Positions 14,349 through 20,912 of a stretch of DNA of 20,912 nt are shown one piece after another; position 1 is the first letter of the stretch, and each line of letters begins with the position of its first letter. Under the pieces are notes generated by a model. That model was not told the DNA's origin and ran no database searches. It saw nothing but the letters and a program-made list of their open reading frames with translations. Position numbers and translations under genes: made by a program. This DNA comes from Blautia sp900556555 (GTDB lineage Bacteria > Bacillota > Clostridia > Lachnospirales > Lachnospiraceae): the NCBI GenBank assembly GCA_964250615.1, contig CAXUGM010000041.1; one strand, written 5' to 3'.

Positions 14349-16203
14349 TCTGTTCTCCCTTTATCAGGCCGCCTTCCATAAGAAATCTTGACGGCATCAT
14401 ACGTTTCTCATGTCGTTCTTTGATATAAAACAGGTTTAATTCTTTTCTGGCTCTTGTCATTCCTACATAAAACAACCGGCGCTCTTCCTCAATATTACTC
14501 TCGGTCACTGCCTTTCTGTAAGGAATGGTTCCCTCGTTTACATCCATGAGAAACACCTTATCAAACTCCAATCCCTTGATACTGTGAAAGGTCGAAATCA
14601 CCACACCTTTTTTCTCAGAAATCTGGGTTCTCGCCTGCTCTTTTAGTTTTTCTGTATATTCTGCAATGTGGATAAACCATTCTCCAAATGTCTGATATCC
14701 CCTGGCACTGTCTGCTAATTCCTCAAGAATCTCATGCATATCTTCCATTTTTAATTTTCGGAACAATGCATAGGTACGGAGATATTCCTCATATCCAATG
14801 CCATGGCGGATGTAATTTACCGCAGCGTAGGGAGTCATGTTTTTCAACAAGTTCAGGTCTTCTTCAAATTTGTCAATCCTGTCCAACATCCACTCTTTTT
14901 CTTCATAGTGCCACCGCAGTGCTTCAAATGACACCTGGGGTTCATCCAGAACATCTCTGGAAATATAGCGGTTTGGCCTGTTCATTACCTGCAAAAATTC
15001 CTTGCGGCTTCTGTCACCTGTTGCCAGTTTCATATAAGAGATAAAATTTCTGGCAATCCAGTGATCATACAGATTCGGAAGTACATCCCTCATCTGGAAC
15101 GGAATCTGATATTCCATCAGTGTTTCCACCAGAAATCTTGCACCGGAATTCGTGCGGTAAAGCACTGCCATCTCCTCATAGGGACATCCCTGCTCATGAG
15201 CCTTAACAATGCAGTCCTTCAGATATAATTCCTCTTCTTTTCCATTTTGAAAAGCCTTGACAAGAGGAGGTTTCCCCTTTTCATTGTCTGTATGGATTTT
15301 CTTCTGAAATCTTCTCTTGTTCCATGCAATAACCTTTCCTGCTGCTTCTACAATTTCCCCTGTGGAACGGTAATTCACAGGAAGCAGTTCCGTCTGAACA
15401 GAAGGGAAGTCCTTTGGAAAATTCATCATAATCTCCGGCTTTGCTCCCCTAAAGGCATAGATGGACTGGTCATCATCCCCTACAATAAACAGATTGTTTT
15501 CCGGTGCAGCCAGCATTTTTACAATATCATACTGAAGCTTGTTGATGTCCTGAAATTCATCCACCAGGATATACTGAAATTTCTTCTGCCATCCTGTCAG
15601 AATATCCGGTCTCTGAGTAAGAAGATCATAACAATACAGCAGCATATCATCAAAATCAAGAAGTCTTGACTGCCGGCATGTGGTCACATAGGAAGTATAA
15701 ATCTTCCGGAACACCTCATCCGGGCAATTCTTGGAATAATAATGCTCCAACGGAATCCTGCTGTTTTTCACTTCGCTGATTTCCTGCACCAAGCCTTCAA
15801 AAAATTCTTTTTCATCTTCTATTTCGATACGCTGGCGATATGCCAGTTCACGCAGCATATCAAACCTTTGCTCTTCACTGATGATATTTTTTCCTGTAAG
15901 CCTATAAGCATGTCTTAAAATCCCATAAAACACTCCATGGAAGGTTCCAAAAGTTACCTGCCTGTAATTCTGAGTAATCCCGGAATCCATGCATAGTTTT
16001 TCAAAACGTTCTTTCATTTCCCGGGCAGCTGCCTTGGTAAAGGTCACTACCAGAATATTGGCAGGATTTACATGATAATTCTCCAGCAAAGATACAACTC
16101 GCTTTGTCATCGTCGTTGTTTTTCCGGAACCAGGGCCTGCCAAAAGCATCATGGGACCCTGGTTATGCATAATTGCTTTTTCCTGTGCTGAATTTTTTTT
16201 CAT
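14293..16203 (-). CDS. UvrD/PcrA-family (SF1A) DNA helicase
   Basis: A 636-residue ATP-dependent helicase. Motifs in order: Walker A AGPGSGKTTT (22-31), TFTKAAAREM (Ia), Walker B with DEFQD (215-219), GDDDQSIYAFRGA (III), NYRSTGEIV (IV), STFHSIKGLEFDKVFL (V) and YVGMTRARKEL (VI, near 580). It should unwind DNA 3' to 5' and take part in repair or removal of proteins from DNA. It is shorter than classical PcrA (about 720-750) and lacks its long C-terminal extension, so it is better named UvrD-like than PcrA. It follows the gltX stop by three bases with a poor ribosome site. Confidence 0.93.
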   Translation of the reverse strand: MKKNSAQEKAIMHNQGPMMLLAGPGSGKTTTMTKRVVSLLENYHVNPANILVVTFTKAAAREMKERFEKLCMDSGITQNYRQVTFGTFHGVFYGILRHAYRLTGKNIISEEQRFDMLRELAYRQRIEIEDEKEFFEGLVQEISEVKNSRIPLEHYYSKNCPDEVFRKIYTSYVTTCRQSRLLDFDDMLLYCYDLLTQRPDILTGWQKKFQYILVDEFQDINKLQYDIVKMLAAPENNLFIVGDDDQSIYAFRGAKPEIMMNFPKDFPSVQTELLPVNYRSTGEIVEAAGKVIAWNKRRFQKKIHTDNEKGKPPLVKAFQNGKEEELYLKDCIVKAHEQGCPYEEMAVLYRTNSGARFLVETLMEYQIPFQMRDVLPNLYDHWIARNFISYMKLATGDRSRKEFLQVMNRPNRYISRDVLDEPQVSFEALRWHYEEKEWMLDRIDKFEEDLNLLKNMTPYAAVNYIRHGIGYEEYLRTYALFRKLKMEDMHEILEELADSARGYQTFGEWFIHIAEYTEKLKEQARTQISEKKGVVISTFHSIKGLEFDKVFLMDVNEGTIPYRKAVTESNIEEERRLFYVGMTRARKELNLFYIKERHEKRMMPSRFLMEGGLIKGEQNEAAGNQNIHRENPAVDK

Positions 16204-16206
16204 GTT

Positions 16207-17655
16207 TTATTTCAATTTCTCCACTGCTGCCTTGATTCGTACCAGACTCTCATCTTTTCCGAGAATTTCCAAAATTTCAGTTGCACCTGCAGGTGTCATC
16301 TGTTTGCCGGAAAGTGCGGTACGGATTGGCCATAAAATCTGACCGTTCTTATATCCATTTTCTTTTGCAAAGCTGCAAAGAAGTTCATAAAGTGCATCAT
16401 TGGTATAATCTTCCTGATTTTCCAGAACCGGAAGAATTTTTTCCAGAACTTCCAGGGAAATCTCTGGGTTTGTTTTCATTTTCTTATGCGTGTACATAGA
16501 AATGTCGTATTCTGGTACTGCTTCAAAGAAATCAATCAAAGCAGGAATGTCAGGCAGCACTTCAATTCTTGTTTTTACCATATTGGCAATCTTCTTCAAA
16601 TCTAAATCTCTGGTGATTACCTGTTTGATATATGGCAGTGCCATTTCATAGAATTTATCCTCATCCATGGCTTTCATGTATTCCCCATTCATCCATTTCA
16701 GTTTCTGAACATCAAAAACAGCCGGAGATTTGCTCATATGGCGGTAATCAAATACTTTCACCAGTTCTTCTAAAGAGAAGATTTCCTGATTATCTTCCGG
16801 GCACCATCCCAGAAGTGCCACGTAGTTTACAATGGCTTCTGTTAAGAATCCCTGTTCCAGTAAATCTTCATAAGAAGAATGTCCGGAACGTTTACTCAGC
16901 TTCTGATGCTCTTCATTTGTGATCAGCGGGCAATGTACATAAGTAGGAATCTCCCATCCGAAAGCTTCGTAAATACGGTTATACTTTGGTGAAGAAGATA
17001 AATATTCATTTCCTCTTACTACATGGGTAATTCCCATCAGATGGTCATCCACAACATTTGCAAAGTTGTAGGTTGGGAATCCATCTGATTTAATCAGAAT
17101 CAGATCGTCTAATTCGTTGTTTGGCACCGTAATATTTCCATAAATCTCATCATGGAATGTTGTAGTACCTTCTGTTGGCATATTGAAACGAATAACATGT
17201 GGTTCGCCTGCATCCAGCTTTGCCTGTACTTCTTCTTTGCTTAAATGAAGACAATGCTTATCATATACTGCAATTTTCTTCTCTCCTACGCTGGACTTTA
17301 AGGATTCCAGACGCTCTTTTGTACAGAAGCAGTAATATGCATCTCCCTGCTCAATAAGCTGTTTTGCATATTTTAAATAAATCCCCTGAGCATTTCTTTC
17401 ACTCTGTACATAAGGACCATATCCGCCGTCTTTGTCCGGGCCTTCATCGTGAATCAAGCCAGTTTTTTCCATAGTTCTGTAAATGATTCCAAGAGCCTCA
17501 TCTACAAATCTCTCCTGGTCTGTATCTTCAATACGGAGCATAAAACTTCCATTTTCATGCTTTGCAATTAAATATGCGTATAAAGCTGTTCTTAAATTTC
17601 CAACATGCATTCTTCCTGTCGGACTTGGTGCAAATCGTGTTCTTACCTGAGTCAT
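16207..17655 (-). CDS. gltX: Glutamyl-tRNA synthetase
   Basis: A 482-residue class I synthetase. The HIGH-type motif is PTGRMHVGNL (12-21) and the KMSKS-type motif is KLSKRSG (252-258). RIEDTDQERF (41-50) and GHSSYEDL fit GluRS. It charges tRNA with glutamate. In Clostridia the enzyme often also charges tRNA-Gln, with GatCAB correcting the product, but that cannot be judged here. The ATG has an AAAGGATG ribosome site. It lies 22 bases after the VOC gene in an operon from the 18091-18119 promoter. I saw no T-box leader. Confidence 0.95.
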   Translation of the reverse strand: MTQVRTRFAPSPTGRMHVGNLRTALYAYLIAKHENGSFMLRIEDTDQERFVDEALGIIYRTMEKTGLIHDEGPDKDGGYGPYVQSERNAQGIYLKYAKQLIEQGDAYYCFCTKERLESLKSSVGEKKIAVYDKHCLHLSKEEVQAKLDAGEPHVIRFNMPTEGTTTFHDEIYGNITVPNNELDDLILIKSDGFPTYNFANVVDDHLMGITHVVRGNEYLSSSPKYNRIYEAFGWEIPTYVHCPLITNEEHQKLSKRSGHSSYEDLLEQGFLTEAIVNYVALLGWCPEDNQEIFSLEELVKVFDYRHMSKSPAVFDVQKLKWMNGEYMKAMDEDKFYEMALPYIKQVITRDLDLKKIANMVKTRIEVLPDIPALIDFFEAVPEYDISMYTHKKMKTNPEISLEVLEKILPVLENQEDYTNDALYELLCSFAKENGYKNGQILWPIRTALSGKQMTPAGATEILEILGKDESLVRIKAAVEKLK

Positions 17656-17677
17656 GAACTATCATCCTTTCTCTTTC

Positions 17678-18034
17678 TTATTTCTGTACCAGATGTACTG
17701 CAAAACCGCCGATTTCTTCTTTGATATATACAGCAATCATTTTATCATTTTTATATTTCGCTGTTTCCATATCAAATTCCACACCCTGGCTCTCAAGATA
17801 TTCCACAGCTTTTGCTACATCTGTAGTTCCTACCGCAATGTGACCATTTTTTCCAAGATAAGGTGTTTTCATTGCTTCCACTGCTGTTCCTGCAAATACA
17901 GAACTATTTCCCACCTTCTTTGTAAATCCGAAAATCGTATCAAATCTGCCTGCTACATCACAAGCCTCTTCCTCGCTATTGCAATTAATACCAACATGGC
18001 GGAGTTCAAATCCTAATTCTTCTAATGTTGCCAT
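17678..18034 (-). CDS. VOC-fold protein (glyoxalase/dioxygenase superfamily)
   Basis: A 118-residue single-domain protein with the beta-alpha-beta-beta-beta pattern of VOC proteins: GFELRHVGINC, then KTPYLGKNGHIAVGT and GVEFDMETAKY, ending GGFAVHLVQK. The histidines in ELRHVGI and NGHIAVG sit where VOC metal ligands or their relics occur. Similar domains are found alone or fused to KDPG aldolases in Firmicutes, as I recall. No catalytic role can be given. I chose the ATG at 18034 because of AAGGAGGAT; an in-frame ATG 30 bases upstream has no such site. It is the first gene of the gltX operon. Confidence 0.75.
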   Translation of the reverse strand: MATLEELGFELRHVGINCNSEEEACDVAGRFDTIFGFTKKVGNSSVFAGTAVEAMKTPYLGKNGHIAVGTTDVAKAVEYLESQGVEFDMETAKYKNDKMIAVYIKEEIGGFAVHLVQK

Positions 18035-18090
18035 ATCCAAATCCTCCTTCACTTTATTTTCCATACTCTTTGTATAGACTCATCCTATAT

Positions 18091-18119
18091 AGAATACAAA
18101 AACTTCCCGGAAATATCAA
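18091..18119 (-). promoter_or_regulatory. Sigma-A promoter of the VOC-gltX operon
   Basis: On the minus strand TTGATA (18119-18114), exactly 17 bases, and TATTCT (18096-18091). The leader to the first start codon is about 50 bases. No other convincing promoter was found between this point and 12038, so it may drive all seven genes. Confidence 0.7.
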
Positions 18120-18144
18120 TCTTTTTCTAGCCCATGCAATAAAA

Positions 18145-18888
18145 TCAATCTTTTTTGTCCAAATCTTCGATTAAATTCTGTTTTAATGCTTTTATCGTTT
18201 CCTGATTCTTTTTGAGAATTTCAAGCTGTCTATATGCCTTTTCTCTCAAGATCTTCAATCTATCCAACTTCGGCACTTCCTGCCTGATTAAATCAGCATT
18301 AGTATCCTCTAAATTAATAAGAACCACCAGTTCCTCTGCCGAAGCAAAGTCCCTAATATTTGGTATTTTCCCACTGATTCCTTTTTCACTTCTCCATTGT
18401 GCCGCTGTCTTTCCGAACAGCGCCATATTCAAAATGTCTGCTTCTGAAGCGTATGTATATGCCATTTCTTTCGGAGATAAAGTTGGCGTAATCAAAAATT
18501 CTTTTACTGCGTCTGTATGAATACGGTAATTGATTTTTGACAATTCTCTTTTGACATCCCATCCAATCGCAAGCCGCTCTGCCTCATCTTTCTTTAATCG
18601 CTGATAATCCTTAATAATATAAAGTTTAAATTCCGGTGAAATCCAAGAGGCAAATTCAAAAGCAATATCCGTATGAGCATATGTGCCACCATATCTTCCT
18701 GATTTTGATACAATTCCAATTGCATCTGTTGCTTTTATCCATTGTTGAGGTGTCAAAGTAAAGGCATTATCTCCCGACTCTGCTTTAAACCTATCGAATT
18801 CGATAGGTTTAAAATTAGGATTGTGGATTTGTTCCCACAAGCCCAAAAAAGAAATCGTAGAGTGATTGCGCATCCAGTTTGCCACCAC
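18145..18888 (-). pseudogene. KilA-N domain protein lacking its N-terminus
   Basis: The frame encodes a KilA-N DNA-binding domain (WMRNHSTISFLGLWEQIHN, SGRYGGTYAHTDIAFEFASW, LYIIKDYQRLKKDE) followed by the usual C-terminal part of these proteins (LSKINYRIHTDAVKEFL, NMALFGKTAAQWR, basic coiled tail). Such proteins are carried by phages and mobile elements. The only in-frame start near the top is GTG at 18888, with no ribosome site, in the middle of the domain. Homologous sequence continues upstream in frame (IAKYKNPDNAFIVV, back to about 18930), but no start codon exists there and a stop is met at about 18981. About 20-30 N-terminal residues are therefore lost or altered. A 30-bp perfect palindrome lies inside. 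Confidence 0.75.
18784..18813. repeat. 30-bp perfect palindrome inside the KilA-N gene
   Basis: Fully self-complementary with no spacer: arms TTTAAACCTATCGAA / TTCGATAGGTTTAAA, centred on an EcoRI-type GAATTC. The bases just outside do not pair. It spans ten codons (FKPIEFDRFK), so protein constraint accounts for part of the pattern, but not obviously for the choice of every codon. Confidence 0.95.
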
Positions 18889-19054
18889 GATAAAGGCATT
18901 GTCAGGATTTTTATATTTAGCAATAAGCCAAAACTCTTTATTTATATCTAAGAACTTCCTGAGATACCTTCTCGATTATTTCAGAGCTAATCGAAGATAC
19001 TATATCCGTATAACCTCCCATCATACAGATAATAGCGATTAAAAACTCATAATT

Positions 19055-19177
19055 TTATAGGTATTTATTACCCTTCATAAAATTTTCACAAAGTTCTCTG
19101 AAAGCCTTGAAAGCCAAGGATTTATCGTAGCCAGAGAACTTTGATATATATGCAAATATATTATAACGGAAGAAATT
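19055..19177 (-). pseudogene. Short coding remnant of unknown gene
   Basis: A 40-codon open stretch on the minus strand with coding-like composition (FSGYDKSLAFKAFRELCENF, ending FMKGNKYL). An in-frame TAA closes it upstream and no start with a ribosome site is visible. It looks like the C-terminal end of a lost gene. I do not recognise the family. It lies upstream of the truncated KilA-N gene on the same strand. Confidence 0.4.
19089..19143. repeat. Nested inverted repeat in the accessory island
   Basis: Perfect 12-bp arms CAAAGTTCTCTG (19089-19100) and CAGAGAACTTTG (19132-19143) enclose 31 bases with an inner hairpin CCTTG-5-CAAGG (19105-19119) and a tandem GAAAGCC. No T-tract follows, so it is not a standard terminator. 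It lies within the coding remnant at 19055-19177. Confidence 0.8.
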
Positions 19178-19212
19178 TTAATGGACAAGTATGGCTATGA
19201 TAAAAATTCCTC

Positions 19213-19266
19213 TTAACTTCCGTATCACATCGTAATATACTGTACTTGCATCAGTAATACAGTATA
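19213..19266 (+). promoter_or_regulatory. Promoter and palindromic operator of the gntR-ABC unit
   Basis: TTAACT (19213-19218), 17 bases, TATACT (19236-19241), then the regulator start at 19284. A palindrome with perfect 9-bp arms TATACTGTA (19236-19244) and TACAGTATA (19258-19266), 13 bases apart, begins on the -10. That position fits autorepression by the GntR-type protein. Confidence 0.7.
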
Positions 19267-19283
19267 AGTCAGGAGAAAAAAGA

Positions 19284-19658
19284 TTGGAACTATTAATTAA
19301 CAACCACGCAATCAAACCTATATACGAACAAATATCTGACCAAATAAAGTCATTGATAATGAGCGGTGAATTGCAATCGGGCGAAGCTATTCCATCTATT
19401 CGTTCAATGGCTAAATTACTTCATATAAGTGTTTTAACAGTACAAAAAGCCTATGACAAATTACAATCAGATGGATTTATTGAAACTACGGCAGGGAAAG
19501 GCTGTTTTGTATCTGCACAAAATCAAGATTTTTATTTAGAAGAACAACAAAAAAAGATTGAAAATCATTTCAATGAAGCCATCGAAATTGCACGCTCAAG
19601 CGGAATAAAGTTAGATAAATTGATTGGACTTTTGTCACTGTTATACGAGGAGGATTAA
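19284..19658 (+). CDS. GntR-family regulator, YtrA subfamily
   Basis: A 124-residue protein with a GntR winged helix at about 10-78: IYEQISDQIKSLIMSGEL, then IPSIRSMAKLLHISVLTVQK, and DGFIETTAGKGCFVS. A short helical tail of about 45 residues follows. The size and tail are those of YtrA-type regulators, which lie beside ABC transporter genes and repress them. The start is TTG with an AGGAG site. The ABC ATPase ATG follows the stop by two bases. The gene itself is intact although the transporter genes it would control are broken. Confidence 0.9.
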   Translation: MELLINNHAIKPIYEQISDQIKSLIMSGELQSGEAIPSIRSMAKLLHISVLTVQKAYDKLQSDGFIETTAGKGCFVSAQNQDFYLEEQQKKIENHFNEAIEIARSSGIKLDKLIGLLSLLYEED

Positions 19659-19660
19659 GA

Positions 19661-20525
19661 ATGAATACAGCATTAACGATTACAGGCTTAACAAAGAACT
19701 ATAGCCATTATACCACTTCACATTAGATAATATTTCTTTCAGCATACCATCTGGAAGCATTGTAGGACTGATTGGAGAAAATGGAGCAGGAAAAAGCACA
19801 ACCATCAACTCTATTTTAGGTCTTATAAAAAAGATAGTGGAAAAATCACGATTTTAGACCACGATGTAGACACTCTTAACTATGCGGTGAAAGAAAAAAT
19901 CGGTGTTGTATTTGATGGAAATAATTTTTGGGAGGAATTAACACCTGTAAAATTAAGCAAAGTATTTCGAGATATTTATCCTTCATGGGAACAATCCTAT
20001 TTTAATAGCCTATTAGACCAGTTGAATATACCCGCAACAAAAAAGATTAAAGCTTTTTCAAAAGGAATGAAAATGAAACTTTCTATTGCAGCAGCATTTG
20101 CCCACCATCCTCAATTACTGATTTTGGATGAAGCAACCAGTGGTCTTGACCCGATAGTGGGGGATGATATTTTAGATATGTTTTTAGAATTCGTGCAGGA
20201 TGAAGAACATTCTATTTTGGTATCATCTCATATCACAAGCGATTTGGAAAAAGTTGCTGATTATATCGTTTTTATCCACGAAGGAAAAATGATTTTTTGT
20301 GAGCCAAAAGACGAACTGTTAGAATGCTACGGAATTATCAAATGTGGGGCAGCACAGTTTGAGGCTATTGACAAAAAAGACATCGTAACTTATCGCAAGC
20401 AGGCTTACGAGTGGCAAATATTAGTTACTAACCGGAAAAAAATGGCTAAGAAATATCCTAAAGCAATGGTTATTCCTGCTACAATAGACGAAATTATGCT
20501 GCTTTATGTGAAAGGAGAAAATTAA
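19661..20525 (+). pseudogene. ABC transporter ATP-binding protein, two frameshifts
   Basis: The ATG at 19661 has a GAGGAGGA site, but the frame ends at a TAG at 19724-19726. The expected sequence resumes two bases out of phase from about 19717 (FTLDNISF, Walker A GENGAGKST at 19774-19800). It shifts again at an A6 run (19827-19832). The third frame continues to the stop at 20523-20525 with AFSKGMKMKLSI (signature region), LLILDEATSGLDP (Walker B and D-loop) and VSSH (H-loop). The first lesion looks like an extra eight or so bases near 19707-19714, the second like one missing A. The second site reads A AAA AAG, where a -1 ribosomal slip would restore the frame. The family is the YtrB-like ATPase partnered with a GntR regulator. 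Confidence 0.85.
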
Positions 20526-20774
20526 TGAAAGGACTAATTCGCAATAACTTTTATTCAATGGAAAGTAATGTAAAAATATCTTTTATTATTGCATTGTTTT
20601 TGTCTATTGTGGCTTTTTTTGTAAAACACAATGCCTTTATTCAGATGATTATATCAATGCAAGTATTTGTTTTCATAGTGAATGTGTCCTCTTATGCTAA
20701 AAATCGGTACAGAAAAAAATGAGTTGATTATTCTTTTATCATCAATTGCTTCTATAGGATTGTTAATCTTATAA
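20525..20774 (+). pseudogene. ABC-2 type permease remnant with internal deletion
   Basis: It starts by a TAATG overlap with the ATPase stop. The first 54 or so codons give two membrane segments (SFIIALFLSIVAFFV and MIISMQVFVFIVNV). After about 20690 the frame fails and stops at 20720-20722. In another frame (20694-20774) permease-like sequence reappears: GTEKNELIILLSSIAS and GLLIL, then a stop. Normal partners of this ATPase type are about 200-250 residues, so a large middle segment and the end are missing. Confidence 0.7.
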
Positions 20775-20911
20775 TCTGCCATTTTAACACCATTAACTGG
20801 TGAAATGAACCTGAGAAATTCATTTGTAGGAATGGTGTTAGTGATTTCATGAGCTGTCATTAAACTGCTCACATCAGTTGACGCTCGTTTGCTTAACTTT
20901 CTGTCACCAGT
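20654..20911 (-). CDS. Unidentified partial reading frame at the right edge
   Basis: The minus-strand frame is open from the window end. The first 48 or so codons (20768-20911) look coding (RKLSKRASTDVSSLMTAHEI, NEFLRFISPVNGVKM). The rest, to the stop at 20654, runs antisense to the permease remnant and is probably an accidental tail. So the real gene is likely cut near 20770 where the two sequences were joined. I do not recognise the family. The true start is beyond the window. Confidence 0.35.
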   Translation of the reverse strand, partial: TGDRKLSKRASTDVSSLMTAHEITNTIPTNEFLRFISPVNGVKMADYKINNPIEAIDDKRIINSFFSVPIFSIRGHIHYENKYLH

Positions 20912-20912
20912 C

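Noticed and set aside
17656..18090. T-box or other leader regulation of gltX
   Set aside because: The gene is 22 bases behind the VOC gene, and the operon leader of about 50 bases is too short for a T-box.
18938..19021. 27-codon minus-strand frame starting MGGYTDIVSS
   Set aside because: Too short, no ribosome site, and overlapping the upstream extension of the KilA-N frame. It might be part of the lost N-terminus, but nothing shows this.
1..20912. CRISPR arrays, tRNA or rRNA genes, complete insertion sequences
   Set aside because: No regularly spaced repeats, no cloverleaf or rRNA-like segment, and no transposase with terminal repeats were recognised by eye.

Overview
The window reads as a chromosomal stretch of a spore-forming, low-GC Clostridia, most likely a Lachnospiraceae-type anaerobe. 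The evidence is a complete spoIIIAA-AH operon, purine-rich AGGAGG ribosome sites, frequent TTG/GTG starts, and tight minus-strand operons. Species cannot be fixed from the sequence alone.

Left part (1-5530): a cation/proton antiporter gene (411-1589) is preceded by what I read as a fluoride (crcB-type) riboswitch with its terminator (1606-1702) and its own promoter. Next comes a compact module: an NhaC-family transporter, a PLP-dependent D-cysteine desulfhydrase/ACC-deaminase-like enzyme and a RidA deaminase on the minus strand, with a divergent YheO/DauR-type regulator on the plus strand. A TTGACT-17-TATACT promoter with an inverted-repeat operator in its spacer drives the minus-strand genes. 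A 52-bp exact direct repeat, the terminator half of the riboswitch, flanks the module at 1606-1657 and 5474-5525.

Core part (5546-12047): prfC (release factor 3) with its own promoter, then the sporulation operon spoIIIAA-AB-AC-AD-AE-AF-AG-AH read right to left. A plausible sigma-E promoter precedes spoIIIAA. SpoIIIAF is unusually short.

Housekeeping operon (12038-18119): from one good sigma-A promoter at 18091-18119 the minus strand reads a VOC-fold protein, gltX, a UvrD-family helicase, an Sfp-type phosphopantetheinyl transferase, a TIM-barrel sugar-phosphate isomerase-like protein, a membrane-anchored DUF4430 protein and an ECF-transporter S component. The last two may form a vitamin (possibly cobalamin) uptake pair.

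Right part (18145-20912): an AT-rich, decaying accessory island. It holds a KilA-N protein lacking its N-terminus, a hidden coding remnant, an intact YtrA-type GntR regulator with a palindromic operator, an ABC ATPase broken by two frameshifts (one at a dnaX-like A AAA AAG heptamer), a permease with an internal deletion, and an unidentified partial reading frame at the right edge. A 30-bp perfect palindrome lies inside the KilA-N gene. No rRNA, tRNA, CRISPR array or complete insertion sequence was seen.
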